Origin: Rhyacophila brunnea
Lineage: Eukaryota > Arthropoda > Insecta > Trichoptera > Rhyacophilidae
Reading direction: 5' to 3'
Length of the DNA: 64,000 nucleotides
Assembly: GCA_022495005.1 (NCBI GenBank)
Contig: JAGYXB010001013.1
Location: 21,803 to 85,802 of the forward strand
Shown here: piece by piece, positions 35,890 through 48,125 of the stretch
How positions within the stretch are numbered: position 1 is the first letter of the stretch
Layout of the letters: every line of letters begins with the position of its first letter
The notes under the pieces: generated by a model
Told to the model about the DNA's origin: nothing
Seen by the model: only the letters and a program-made list of their open reading frames with translations
The model's database searches: none
Made by a program: the position numbers and the translations under genes

Positions 35890-36325
35890 TACACTCACAC
35901 TGCTTATTAGCAGAATATAAGAGGAAGAAAAGAGAATAATCTAACTCTTCTGCGACAGTATTATAGTATGGATGAGAATGCTGGGCACTCAGCAAACAGG
36001 ATGAGAGAAATATGGATATCTTTGAGACGAGAGTTTTGTGAAGAATCTTTGCGGTTGTTCAAGAAAGTGGCATTTGGAGGTCAAGGTATAGGGAGGCACT
36101 TTATAGCCATATAGATATACCAGCAAGGCGGGGTATGTGCGCAATACCCGAGGGCAAGAGAAGACACGGACGGCCGAAATTGAGATGGCTGAGATGACAG
36201 GAGATTTAAGAATGCTCGGTCAAAGCAACTGGAGAGTGTCGTCGCTGGATTGTCCAGGATGGAGGAAGTTTTTAAAGGAGGCCAAGACCAGCCAAGGGTT
36301 GTAGTGCTATAAAAATTATGATGAA
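35890..36325 (+). pseudogene. LINE RT C-terminal relic
   Basis: Broken frames read as the thumb and C-terminus of a LINE reverse transcriptase: CWALSKQDEREIWIFETRVL near 35960, a VVQESGIWRSRYREALYSHI stretch near 36055, then GRPKLRWL near 36170 and a final KEAK-like block near 36280. Several frameshifts. Different in wording from LINE A/B, so a second LINE family. Confidence 0.65.
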
Positions 36326-36589
36326 ATTTCATGTAAATGCGTATTTTGAGAGGATTGAAATGAGACTAATTACAACGTTTTTGAAAACTCTTCGCTCTCG
36401 CACTGGTTCATTAAAGTAAAATTATAATTTTAAATTATTTGCGAAATTGAAATTTTAGTAGGTATTGTGCTATAATTATGATTAGGATTTTTAGGTGCTA
36501 AAAAATGAATAATAGCTACCTACCTAAAATATGTAGATATAATTGGAAAATATGTATATAAAAAGTCATATATAAAATTACAATTAAAA

Positions 36590-36915
36590 AAAATGATAAT
36601 AATATATGAATTTTTAAAGGACCCCATCTTATTATTACATATTATTTTATAGTCATATTTATTATTAAAATTTAGTTTATTAAGTTTTCTATAATGTCAT
36701 GAAGAGATTTTGGACTAATTCATAGATTTAATATTTTTTATATTTATTTTAATCGATTTTTATAAAAATATAAATGTGCATAGTAACTTGAAATCCTTAT
36801 TATTCATGTTGAATCGAGCTTCAATATCTTGGCCATACCTAAATAAGATTTAATATAAATAAAAACTTCACTTTTACCGCTAGGTGCCTCAGGTAGTTAG
36901 AGGATTCGTCTTAAT
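36590..36915. repeat. MITE family 5 relic
   Basis: Shares TATTATTTTATAGTCATATT, GACTAATTCATAGATTTAAT and AACTTGAAATCCTTATT with the core of 28767-29251. The right end AGGATTCGTCTTAA is partly preserved and the left arm is lost. Confidence 0.5.
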
Positions 36916-37844
36916 AACATTTTTTCAGCTACATTGTCAACGCTATTTTTATTTGTTTTATTCATCTATCATTAATTTGACTTCAAAATAATGTTTTTGA
37001 AATAGAAACTGCCCAAAAGACTCGTCCGTATTTCAGGAAACTGTAAAATTATATTCCTACTATAAAGATGGTTAATGCCCTAAAACAAGTATCTAGATGA
37101 AAATAAAAGGAAAGCTTAACGGGACATGCTAAGAAATTGTTGTAAATTACATGTTGTTCATTGGAGACACTTCGCAGCAACTATTAGTTTAAAGGAAGAC
37201 ATGCATCTAATTATTTTCCATTTTCCATTCCAGTGGACGGGTTAAAGTAATAACATGAGCTGAATGTCAATCCCTAGTGTTTCCCTATTGTGTAACTAAA
37301 CAGTAAGTTACTTGCCCAAGTGCCTCATTCCAGTCTAACGTTGCATTGCAGTGCGCAGCTTGTCACCACAAACTAATTAACCGACTAAAATGAACGGTGG
37401 TGTAAAATCAGAGGTCTTCAAGCTCGATTTAACAAGGCTTATATTATTATATTATTTACTAGGTACGCGCTCCACTAACTACTACCTACTATCTGATGAC
37501 TTTACCTAATCATCATGAATAATTGTTGCAGATGCGTTATTTTAGATAGGTTTTATTTATTACTTTGGATTGCATCTATAGATATAGATTTGAGTATTGA
37601 ATTGGTAACAATAATGTAACCTAAAACCTTTCTGGTGAAGTAGTCTTGAGTTATAACAGAATAAACAGGCAGATAGTCAAAAATTAAAAACAATACAACT
37701 AGAGTAGGTCCCTATGTGCTTGAAATAAATCAAAACGCAAATTAAATTTGTTGATATCACATAATATAATATACTACTTTCATTTCTTATTAATAATTTA
37801 GTAGTTGACTTAGTCTTAAGGATACACTGATACAACCTTGTCAG
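36916..37844. other. AT-rich DNA
   Basis: No feature recognised. Confidence 0.35.
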
Positions 37845-37948
37845 AAACACTAGAGTTCGTGAGGTGACACGGCAGCCCTCGGTGATTGAGGTAATCAAGA
37901 AGAGACGCTTCACGCGGCTGGAATATATTGTTTTCCGGATGCCGGAGA

Positions 37949-38174
37949 GTGCGACACAGTGATGCCAATGGTACTATATAGTACAATCCTATAATTTTAA
38001 TTGAGCGAAAAATGTAAAATACTATGATTTTTCGCCAAATATACTAAAATACTATAATTTTAAAGGATACAAGACGAAAAATGTTCCTGTACTATATATT
38101 TTTCAGATATACTACAGTTTTTACGCATTTGTACTATAATCAGCATAGAAAAATATGGCAACAGTGGTGCGACA
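37949..38174. repeat. 8-bp target-site duplication pair GTGCGACA
   Basis: Exact octamers at 37949-37956 and 38167-38174 flank the MITE. Confidence 0.85.
37957..38166. mobile_element. hAT-type MITE, 210 bp
   Basis: Starts CAGTGATGCC and ends GGCAACAGTG; the ends are inverted copies with two mismatches in ten. The core repeats the word ACTATA(A/T) several times. An exact 8-bp duplication and CAGTG-type ends assign it to the hAT superfamily. Non-coding. Confidence 0.85.
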
Positions 38175-38320
38175 CTTTGTATCCTTGTAGCACAGTCTCA
38201 AGGGTTCTGTTGCCGTGGCCGGTCATACGTCACCCTGCAGCGGTGCTACAAAAACGACCTACGTGATGCAGGTCTGGGATGGCGGGAGGTGCAAGAGTTG
38301 GCGATGAAAGAAGAATTCGA

Positions 38321-39838
38321 TTTTATTAATTCACTTTTACAGTTAACGTATTTAACTCGTACATTAATAATTAATGTAACCGAGGTACCTACATTGTAGT
38401 TTGAAACTTCAGTTTCATGGTTTTGGTGTTACGCAGATCATAATATTATTATAGGCCCTTTCCCATTTGGTTGAAAACGTTAACGTATATCAATCTGTGA
38501 GTCCGACAAAAAATAGTATATTATTGTACTTCAATATAGCCACACATTGAAGCTCTGAATTATCCGTGATATCTTTTGGTTTAGTATTGTTATAAAACCA
38601 GAAAGCAGCGAGGCTACATGTCTTATACAGTTTTTATGCCACCAGATTGATTGAGTACGAGAGTATAAGATTTCATCCCGCTCCTGTGATTGGTTTGGAT
38701 CCTCTTATTTACGTCAAGGAACCTATTTAGATGATATTATGATCAGAGGCCTACGCTAGGTAATGACGGATAGATGGAAGGTACATAATTATAACCTGCT
38801 ATCAAGTCAATATTTAAATGAAAAGCAAAATATCTACCTTGTACTCTTGTAGATATTATAAATGTTTATATAATTTAATTACTGATACAAATTTAGAATG
38901 ACGAATTACATTATTATGCAACCACAATACCTAACGGTAAACTTACTCTAGTGACAAAATTAAGTAGAAGTTATGAAGTGAAGTGAGTTGAATTACATAA
39001 ATTATTTTTTCTAATAAGTGTGTATATTCCTGTTATATTTCCAAATTATAATTAGAGTAAAATCCGTTAATTAATAAATACTAGTATAGGTTGTCAAAAC
39101 GTAGAAAAATATTTGAACATAATGATCGACGAACACAAAATTTATGTTAATATCATTTTGCCCGCGGGCCCCACTGTAAGTCCCGCCGAAGTAAAGGATT
39201 TATTTCGTTGCCAATACATAAACCAGCGATGGAGCCATTTTCAATTAATAATGTCGTTTCGCAGAACATTAACAAAGCGTAGTCATATTTTAAGCGCCCG
39301 ATATTCAATAACTGAACCTGCAATTTGTCTTTTTGCGTTTTGCATCGGGAATGCTAATAAGAAATTTCGAATATAGGTACTCATGTACATAAGTTAGGTA
39401 TGTATGCAATACTGGCAGAGCACTGTCGAAAACAGTAACCATGTCCTATAAAATATGTCTACGTTTGATCACTTCATCTTCCACTTCACTTCAACTTTGT
39501 AGTTTTGCGCATGCTTTGGGTTGAACGTGTGTTATGCACTGCGCTAACTGTCTATTGTACTTTGTAGGTCAACTATTTTTCCAATTTTTACGGGAACACA
39601 TTGTTGTTTTCTTTTTATATAATGCTGATTTTAAAACAAAGATGTAAAAATTATTTTGCTTTGAAAAAACTATAGTACACCTGTTCTACAAATTATATTA
39701 TTTTTGGCTTATTTGGCTTAAAATTATAGTATAATTTGCAATTATACATTTTCCGTGGAATTATTTGGTTGGCAAGACTGAATTGTCATACTGAAGCGAA
39801 ATAAATTGCTGCTAAAGCTACGTGTGCTACCACTTTCA
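38321..39838. other. AT-rich DNA
   Basis: An 87-codon open frame (39113-39376) has no domain signal. Nothing else recognised. Confidence 0.35.
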
Positions 39839-40365
39839 TCACAAAACATCATCATCAGGGGCGTGACAACCCGGTGTGGGTCCTAGCCTCCTCCAACAGC
39901 TCCCTCCACGTGTCCCTATCCAGTGTGGCCGCTTTCCAATTCGGTCCCCCCAGAATACGGCAGTCACTGGCAGCTCCATCCAAACAGCGATTCTTAGGCC
40001 TGCCTCTTCTTCTACTCCCTGCCCTATTGGATTGCTGGACATCACTCTCTTTACCAGTTCATTGTCATTCATACGGTGCACATGACCTAGTCATCGCAGT
40101 CTCCCAATATTAATTGATTGAACTGCGCTGCAATCTTCATACAGCCCGTAGAGCTCAGCATTATATTTTATCCTCCAATTGGTGCCGTCCCTGATTGGTC
40201 CATAAATACGGCGGAGATTTTTTCTTTCAAAATGTTTAGGGCTCGTTCATTTCGCAGAGTTAATGTCCAGGTTTCCGATGCGTAGATGAGCACTGGCTTT
40301 ACAAGTGTCTTGTAAAGAGTGCTTTTAGTTCGGTGAGATAGTATGCGGTTCATCACAAAACATGA
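39839..40365 (-). pseudogene. LINE RT C-terminal relic with 3' tail
   Basis: Minus-strand frames read LSHRTKSTLYKTLVKPVLIY, SETWTLTLRNERALNIL, then after a stop INIGRLR and LGHVHRMNDNELVKRVMSSN, and finish near 39850 with a GATGATGATG tail. These are the thumb and C-terminal blocks of RTE/jockey-like RTs. Several stops and shifts. Same general family as 35890-36325. Confidence 0.78.
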
Positions 40366-41244
40366 TCATTTAAAAACCGGTTTAAAGCAAGCAATGCACA
40401 CGCTGCACATGCACTGTAATGCATTCATCTAGTGAACGGAAAATGCACGACTGTAGACAAGCTTAACATAGGTTGCATTAGTAAAGTTTCGTATACCTCT
40501 GGAGAAAGTAAAGTTGTGAGAGGCCAACAGATGCAAGTACATTCAAAGCAAAATATGTATGCGATTATAAAATTTAGATAACTGTTTTGTTATTCTGAGG
40601 AGATTTCAAATTATACAATATTATGCCAAGAATAATATTTATATAAGTTTTATTTTATTGATGTTTTCGGAGTTACTAAAATAATTTATTTCCGTCTGAT
40701 TTTTATTTAAGACAAAGAAAACTGACTTATTCAGTGATGTCCCGTGTGGGTAGGTAGGTCATGCTTTGCTTAGGGACGGCAAAATATAAGTAGCGGTAAA
40801 TGACGGAGGATAATTACAACTTTTGGATGCAGTGGCGGCTTACCATACAGCGGACGACGCTTTCGCTTCGTTAAGTACCAACATCTTAGTTTTAAAAGAT
40901 CACAAGGGGCCTTCCATACTTGTCAGACTCTTAAACATCCACGTACATAAAACCACCGCTGTTTGGAGACTGCTTTTTGTGAAAATTCTCTAATCATCAG
41001 ATTATGTTTACGGTAACGTGCATAATTGTTATCAAGATTTATGTTGCATTTGTCTGTTTAGTTTAAGATGATAACATAGGTAGGTAGGTACCATAAAGGT
41101 ATTACATAAAAAGAGGGGCAAAGAATCGGCTTTCTCATACAACTGAATGAAGCAGGTCAACTATAGCCGAAAACTTACGAGAAATAGCGACGTGATAACA
41201 AAAAATGCAGGGCATCACGGAGAATTTACTTTGGTCATTATAAC
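40366..41244. other. AT-rich DNA
   Basis: CAGTGGCGGCTTACCATACA near 40831 looks like a hAT-type end without a visible partner. Nothing else. Confidence 0.3.
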
Positions 41245-41961
41245 TAGGGAATCCAATCCCGAGCCAACATTCTGATCCCGGGATTTCGGGATTACAATTT
41301 GACAATCCCGGGATCCCGGGACTGGTCCCGGGATTGACATTTTTTTCCATTGTTTATATAAAAATTTTATATTTACAAATAACATTGATAAAATCGATCA
41401 AAAATAAATCTAGTATAATTTATTCTATTTAAGACATTTATTGTTAATATTGTATACGCTCAATCTTGGAAATACACAAGTTTTATGGAGTAAATAATAT
41501 TGTAATATAAATAATAATGTGAATTTGATATGAGATTGCTGTTTCTGATAGCAAAGACATAATGAATGGATTAGCGAGATTTAAAATAGTAAAGCAAATA
41601 ATCATGGCGTACTTATGGCCTTTCTGCTTCATAAATCTAATTAGTCAGCCAAATATGAAACTGCCGTAAAACGTATAATATCATGGTGGAATTACTTTGT
41701 TAAAAGTGCGAAGCATTGTTTTTTCCAATCTTTCTCATTTTTAATAATTTATGTGAACAAAATAAAATGAATCGGCTACCTACACATGGGTATAAATCAA
41801 ACTTCTTCCAAACTCAGTTTATTTCTAATGTAGCTATTTTTTATTAAAAGTATTTTTTCTGTTATATTTTCGTTTTTATTTTATTTTCCATAAAAATTGA
41901 TAAAAAAATCAATCCCGAAATCCCGGGATTCATAGGTATCGAAAATAGCTCGGGATCCCTG
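41245..41961. mobile_element. hAT-like non-autonomous element, CCCGGGAT family copy 3
   Basis: Begins TAGGGAATCCAATCCC. Ends CTCGGGATCCCTG, with the terminal A changed to G. Exact 8-bp duplication ATTATAAC at 41237-41244 and 41962-41969. The left end holds four CCCGGGAT-type words within 90 bases. Non-coding. Confidence 0.92.
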
Positions 41962-41969
41962 ATTATAAC

Positions 41970-43403
41970 GTAGGTCCCCATATAATTAATAATGTTATTG
42001 TTAATTATGCCGTAAACTGAATACCAGCCTGCCTTACCATATTTTTTTATATAACCTGTCTGCTTCACCATACTTTCATATAACTTGCCGCCCCTAGGTA
42101 TGCACCTAATAATTTTGTATACAATTTGAGACTAAAAATAAAAGGGACGGCATTTTAGGGCGGCACTTTGCCTAGGGTCGATGCTGTACTAGTTAAATAA
42201 TGTCATGATAAGTACCATGACGCCTAATCAAATCTTAGGACTGAAATAAAAAACCTTTCCCCAGTACTAAATTTAAACCATACTTTCCCATTGGCAAACC
42301 TGAAAGTTTTTTTTCACAACCGATATCACCACTTTTTCTTTAAAGATTTTCAAACAAGATGGTCAAGCTACCCAAATTAATTTGGATATACTTATTGCCA
42401 ATATATCCAGTCCATTAAAATCGAACAAAACCTAGCAGCTGACACTGACTTCCGTATTTGGGCCGCCCGCAGAATCCCGCACTTTCCCAGGTATACTCCC
42501 CATGCCCAGCCCGGCACTTAGACTCCGAACCAACCCTCCCTTGTGTTTGCGCCTGCTCATAAACATACATAATATATATTTATAAAACCAAATTATAAAT
42601 AGGTACTTGCAAAAAATGTGAGTTGTTCTCTTGACCATTAACCATCGGAATCCTGTATGTATATAACTAACGTGAAAAATCTTTTGTAAAAAGGCAACCA
42701 TCTTGGTTTCTAAACAGCACCAGGATTTCTCCAAATTTTAATTTTAACCTACCATGGCACTTGTCAATAATTATAAAATAACATTTTATTCAAATTAATA
42801 AAACACAATATTTAAAAATGCATTCTCTTCTTCTTTTCAGTGCCGTTTTCTATCAAAGATTGGCAACCAAATTTCAGTTGTATCATCATTGCTTTGGACA
42901 CTGCTCTACGTACGTAAGTTACATGGTAAAGAGAATCTTCTTTTACCCATATTAATAGCACTTGTACGTGTTCATGGATTTACTTGCAGCAATAGTGTAT
43001 ATTTTAAACTATCGCGATAATAACTGTTAACATGTAAAAGTGCTGACTGTCTTGCCAATATCATTCTTCAAGACTAAGCGAGACGCGATGTCATCACTGT
43101 ATAGTACTATTTGAAAGGTAGTGAAAATCGGTTAACCTCAAAATGAGTCTGCGTGGTGTAGTTATTTTTTTTTTTACTGGTAGGTTCGCCACTATCGCTC
43201 TACTGCGCAGCATCTAACTGTCGCGTCAAAGCTCAGAAGCTTCTGAACTTTTTTGATTTATGCATGCAATCTTGCAACGTGCATGATAATACATGTTTAC
43301 ACGTGAATTTTCTTGTTATGGCCGCGATAATACGTACTGTCAACAGTAAATTCATGCACGTGTAAACGGGATCTTATGCTACTTTATATCCTCATGCATT
43401 GTG
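41970..43403. other. Non-coding DNA with a tRNA-like SINE patch
   Basis: About 42435-42560 (minus strand) is GC-rich with GGTTGGTTCGGAGTCTAAG, a B-box-like word in a SINE-head setting. The remainder is AT-rich. No gene seen. Confidence 0.35.
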
Positions 43404-43411
43404 GTCTGGAG

Positions 43412-44116
43412 TAGGGAATCCAATCCCGAGCCAAAATTCTGATCCCGGGATTTCGGGATTAAAATTTAACAATCCCGGGATTGTCTATTTTTTCCATTGG
43501 TAATATAAATTTTTTATATTTACAAATAACATTGATAAAATCGGTCAAAAATAAATCTAGTATAATTTATACTATTTAAGACATTTATTGTTAATATTGT
43601 ATACGTTCAATCTTGGAAAACATAAGTTTAATGGAGTAAATAATATTGTAATAAAAATAGTAATGTGAATTTAATATGAGATTGCTGTTTCTGATAGTAA
43701 AGACTTAATGAATGAGTTAGCGAGATTTAAAATAGTAAAGCAAATCATGGTGTACTTATGGCCTTTCCGCTTCATAAATCTAATTAGTCAGCCAAATATG
43801 AAACTGCCGTATAACATATGAGATCATGGTGGAATTACTTGTTAATAGTGCGAAGCATTGTTTTTTTCTTTCTCATTTTTATTAATTTATGTGAAAAAAT
43901 AAAATGAATCAGCAACTTACACATCGGTGGTATAAATCAAAGTTCATTCAAACTCAGTTTATTTCTAAAGTAGTTATTTGTTATTAAAAGTATTTTTTCT
44001 GTTATATTTTCGTTTTTATTTTATTTTCCATAAAAATTGATAAAAATAATCAATCCCGGGATTCATAGGTATCGAAAATAGCTCGGAATCCCGGGATCCC
44101 GGGATTGGAATCCCTA
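43412..44116. mobile_element. hAT-like non-autonomous element, CCCGGGAT family copy 4
   Basis: Complete ends TAGGGAATCCAATCCCGAG and GGGATTGGAATCCCTA, with an exact 8-bp duplication GTCTGGAG (43404-43411 and 44117-44124). It is the cleanest copy of the family. The middle is AT-rich with no open frame. Confidence 0.94.
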
Positions 44117-44124
44117 GTCTGGAG

Positions 44125-45189
44125 TAAATCATACGTATCATTGCAGAAAATATAGCATAATAATTATGCATATAATTATTATATGTAGCGTTTCTACACT
44201 TCACAGTAACTGTAAGTTCTGTTGGCTTATTGGCTTATGATAAAGCCTCCTCATTGGTAATGCGATCATACGCCGATACAGCCACATCTAGAAAGTAGTA
44301 CGTATTGTAATTTTATTAAATCATAAATAAAATGTTACAACTTACAAATCTTATATATAGGTAATACTCATCAGTAGCAGGCGGCAGGTAAAATACAAAG
44401 GTAAAGCAGGTAGTTTGGAAAGTTTTCCCATGACATTACCGACCGGCGTAAAAAGTAAAACAATATTTTCAAATCTCGCGGCAAACTTTCTGTTCAAAAT
44501 TTTCCCTTATTCTCTGTGGGTAGCACCCCTGCTCGACAATTCAGGCAATGAGAACTTTTTGACCGGGGACCGGCGATTTGCATAACCTTTGTCTACATTA
44601 TAAAAAATATAATTTAATTTTTTACTAGATTACATTTTTATAAATAAAATAAATACTTTTGAAAACCGTCAGAAAAAAACATATTAGAAAATTCTAAATC
44701 GACAACTGGAGAATACTAGTTTTAAGTAATTTGACTTTGAAGTTGTTAAAATGTTTGAAATGGTCTATCATGTGAGTTTATTAAGTAATCGTAAAAAAGA
44801 TGACTTTAAAATAAAGACTGTTTATTTATTAAGAAGGTTTCCAGATGGTAAAGTTTGAAATAAGGAACATTTTGGTATAACTAACTCAATATATCATTTT
44901 TTCGAATTAGTGTCTCCTGCCAGGACATATTTTTCAGTTGAGAGCTCTCAACCAATTTAAACTACTGATCAAAAAAATGATGGTAGAATTTGAAACACCT
45001 ATAATATAATATAATATAATATATACCTAATTATTATCAATTATTCGTAAGCAGAACAGTTGAAATAGTCCCCCGAATGTAGATGAATATTGGAGTCTCA
45101 CTCGACATAAAGGTCATTAAAATTAATAAAAAAACATGTTTACAGTTGGTCGAAAAATATAAAAAATGGGGGTCGATGAATATAGTCGA
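44125..45189. other. AT-rich DNA
   Basis: Includes an (ATAAT)n microsatellite at about 45000-45022. No gene recognised. Confidence 0.35.
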
Positions 45190-45440
45190 CTTTGCTAACA
45201 CTTTTGACACACGCGTGGCTTTAAGCGTCGGCCTATAGCATCGTGAGTCCCAGGTTGGAATCCTGAGTCTGGTAAGTACACAATATATTGTTTTTCAATT
45301 TGTGTATGAGTCAGAGTATGGACCTACTAGGTTGAGCAAGTGGCTGACATCCATTTCTCGTAAAAACAAAATCTGTTAATACAAACCTCTACTCTGTGTA
45401 GCCCCATATGATCTTATTAGGATCGGACATCGTCGAAATA
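45190..45440 (+). repeat. tRNA-derived SINE, family 1
   Basis: Head with GTCCCAGGTTGGAATCCTG (B-box relative, near 45250), middle with GGCTGACATCCATTTCTCG, tail GGATCGGACATCGTCG. Plus strand. Confidence 0.8.
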
Positions 45441-45900
45441 AAGAATTTAATACATTTGTTAAATAGAATTAATAATACAATGCATATCCACCATGAATTG
45501 ACAGTTAACATAATAAAAGAAACCTCCAGTTGGATATTTTTTAATTATTAAAAAAACGGAGCTTTAGATCAACTTTGTATTAAGTTTTATACGTCACAGC
45601 CCTGTATGTAATAGCACTATTGAGAGGAATTAGAATCTTTCGTTTCTTCTCACAATACGCACACATACACAGTCTGATTTGATGCGAACTGAATTATATG
45701 TGGGCGCGGGGCGGGGTATGTGGTAGCGAGGAAAGTAAATATGGGTAAAGGTTTTAATTCCAGAAACGAGCGTGGGGACGTAGAAGACTTGATATAGAAG
45801 TCTCACTGTAGATTTTAGATTTTATGGGAAAGTATTTAGGGAACTAATATTACGAAACAAAGAGAAATAATTATAAGATAAAAAGAACTTTTTATATTCT
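45441..45900. other. AT-rich DNA
   Basis: A GC-richer patch at about 45700-45790 is not recognised. Confidence 0.3.
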
Positions 45901-46267
45901 TACAACGTTTTTAAATTCTGTTGAATCATATAAACTTGACTTGACTAGCTTAAACGATAAAAAAAATTGTATTTGACATGTCATATTGATTTCCATAGTA
46001 AAGCACGTATATATTCATAATTTAGTTGCTAGGACCCTAGACCCCTATCAACCAATAATGGTGTCGAAATAACTTTTCATACAAAACGGAATTAACTGAA
46101 AATTAATTCAATTCTACTTAAAGATTGCTAAAAGTGTTTACAAAATGCATTGGCATCGTGTTCAGATATATTCTAAAAGTTTCAAATGACTAGCTAGTCG
46201 GGAAGTTAGTTAAAAATCGATTGCAAGATTTGTACCGGACAAATAAGAATACGAGCTAAGAAAAACA
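45901..46267 (-). mobile_element. Short-TIR MITE family 4, copy 2
   Basis: Reverse orientation of the family. Starts TACAACGTTTTTAAATTCTG, with shared words TTTTCATACAAAACGGAATT and TTTGTACCGGACAAATAAGA. The far end near 46267 is degraded. Confidence 0.72.
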
Positions 46268-47106
46268 CTGTTAAATACAAATTTCTCTAGATGACTACGA
46301 CATTTAAAGTTAGTTACCACAGAACAGATTATTTCTTACTTCCCTGTTAGTCACAATCCTTAGTATTTAAGGACACCAAAACGAAAAAGATATGAATTTA
46401 GCTGCAGATTGCTAATAATATTATAATTTAGCCATAATGTTATGTATTACAAGTTGCGACCCGTACGATTTAAAAGTTTGCAGTTGCAGTCTCCGGTAGC
46501 GCCGTTTTTGCGCGCAAACATCAACAAAGAGTAAATTACAAAGTTGGTAGGAAGCTTGTTTTCGAATGTCGTTTTGCGGGCTGACGCCGCTCATATTGGT
46601 GCACACTGTACAGCGCATACCACATCGCCAATATTTCGACTCCCACCACCCCCCTCTAAACTCACTCTCACACCCCGCCAAGAAAACAATGACGCCTCAA
46701 AGCTTTCTGAAGAAAATCAGGGCCGGCTTAGAAATCTCAAACAAAATACAATATCCCATGTTGTGCTTTCTTCTTTCTTTGAGGTTTCGGGTTGTTCTCA
46801 AGATATAATGTAGTAAAGTGAAATTCTAGCATTCTTGTATCGTACATTGGCGGTATTCAAATTAGACATACCCAATCACAGAACAGACGTGTTATTTTAA
46901 TGACGATAGTACTATCTATTGTGCGATTAAAATTCAAAATGCATATTCGGGGGTAATACCAAATTGCCTAATTTAAAAGAAAGGTCATCTACTTTAAATC
47001 TGGATGAAAAAAAAACAGAATGCAATAATCCAATCTAGAGTTTTGAGAATCAAATATTTTTGAATTCGAGGATCCTCGATAATCAATTAAGTTGAGAAAC
47101 CACAAG
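46268..47106. other. Non-coding DNA
   Basis: About 46470-46700 is GC-richer with short open frames on both strands but no domain. Nothing else. Confidence 0.3.
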
Positions 47107-47114
47107 CTCTACAA

Positions 47115-48015
47115 CAGTGGTCTCCAAACTCAATTAGAATGTGAGCTACTTTTAGAAATTGAAATTGTCTGGTGAACTACTTATACATAAGTATTCCTTC
47201 TTTATATTTTTTATCATCATCCTTTATCGTATCATACATAATAGGTATTATTATATTACTAAATAAATATAGGTATATTACTAAAATATATTACTAAATA
47301 AAAATAAATTAGGACAACGGACTTCCAATAAAACATAAAATGCGTAGGTACTTTAATTATTTATTTATAATCAAAATATTAATTTTAATATATCTTGAAA
47401 TAAGAGTGAGTAAAAGTAAAAATAATTATTGAAACCAATGGCATTCACTTTCCAGAGTGAGTACCTTGTCACTGCCATCTGAATGCAATTATCAAGATAT
47501 ACATCTGTGAGTCTGTTTCTATATTTACTTTTAACCACTTTCATAGTAGAAAACGTTGATTCACATAAGTAGGTAGAACAAAACAATGCCTTCATTTTGA
47601 GTGGCAATAATTCGAAATTGAACGTGGTTATGCAGAATGTAGCCAGTCCACAATAATGTCGAGCTGAGATAATGGCACTTTAGCAACAACATGATGATTA
47701 AAATGTATGTAGAATGCAAAATGTAAAATTGTAAATAGTATTTTATTTCAAGAATAATTTATTTGCGGCTTGGCTATTTTCAGCAGAACGTAGAGAAAAC
47801 TTTCTCGCATCTGATCTATATCATATCTCATTTATTTTTTACTTTTTGTGGACTTGCTACTTTCTGCATAATTATGTCCAATTTATAAAAGGAGCTGAAA
47901 CAAATTGTCCAAGCAGCTCAACTTTTTGAAAGTCACTAAACGCAAATTTATAAATATGATAAAATATCCTACGCGAGCTACCAGTAGCTCGCGAGCGACC
48001 GTTTGGCGATCACTG
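47115..48015 (-). mobile_element. hAT transposon derivative, 901 bp
   Basis: Left end CAGTGGTCTCCAAACTC, right end TTTGGCGATCACTG: imperfect inverted repeats followed inside by GTGAGCTAC and GTAGCTCGCGAGC. Exact 8-bp duplication. It keeps a minus-strand transposase C-terminal segment but lacks the rest of the transposase, so it is an internally deleted, non-autonomous copy. Confidence 0.92.
47371..47676 (-). pseudogene. hAT transposase C-terminal (dimerisation) segment
   Basis: An open minus-strand frame of about 100 codons. Its core reads STYLCESTFSTMKVVKSKYR and then RLTDVYLDNCIQMAVT, the hATC dimerisation motif seen in hAT-type transposases and their domesticated relatives (ZBED5, FAM200, GTF2IRD2 type). 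The C-terminal dimerisation region is needed for transposase assembly. The N-terminal BED zinc finger and the catalytic DDE segments are absent from the 901-bp element. There is no start codon at the 5' edge of the open stretch, in keeping with a deletion fragment. Confidence 0.85.
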
Positions 48016-48056
48016 CTCTACAATATGTTGGTAGTTTTTTATGATTTTTGTATTTC

Positions 48057-48125
48057 TTCTTCTTCTTCCTCCACCATATCCACTGATTAATTTGAGCATA
48101 TGGGCAGCACACGTCGTCACAAATA
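48057..48125 (-). repeat. LINE A/B-type 3' tail fragment
   Basis: CTTCTTCTTCTTCC..CCATATCC and GAGCATATGGGCAGCACACG parallel the 3' terminus of LINE B (30206-30270, CTTCTTCTTCTTTGCCCATA and GAGCATATGGACACCACGCG). Only the last roughly 70 bases remain, including the (GAA)n tail. Confidence 0.6.

Larger units (their letters stand above)
37845..38320 (+). pseudogene. LINE RT C-terminal relic split by a hAT MITE
   Basis: Left part (37845-37956) reads EVTRQPSVIEVIKKRR and then FRMPE, the block that precedes LGHV/FRMPE in LINE A/B. Right part (38175-38320) reads RGRSYVTLQRCYKNDLRDAG and WREVQELAMK, matching GRPLNTMYRVYTAELQDAGL of LINE A. The two parts are separated by the MITE at 37957-38166. Skipping the MITE and one copy of its 8-bp duplication leaves one continuous frame, so the LINE fragment was still largely intact when the MITE landed. 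Confidence 0.75.
47107..48023. repeat. 8-bp target-site duplication pair CTCTACAA
   Basis: Exact octamers at 47107-47114 and 48016-48023 bracket the hAT element. Confidence 0.9.

Noticed and set aside
39113..39376. 87-codon frame as a gene
   Set aside because: No motif and no splice context; ordinary chance length in this DNA.
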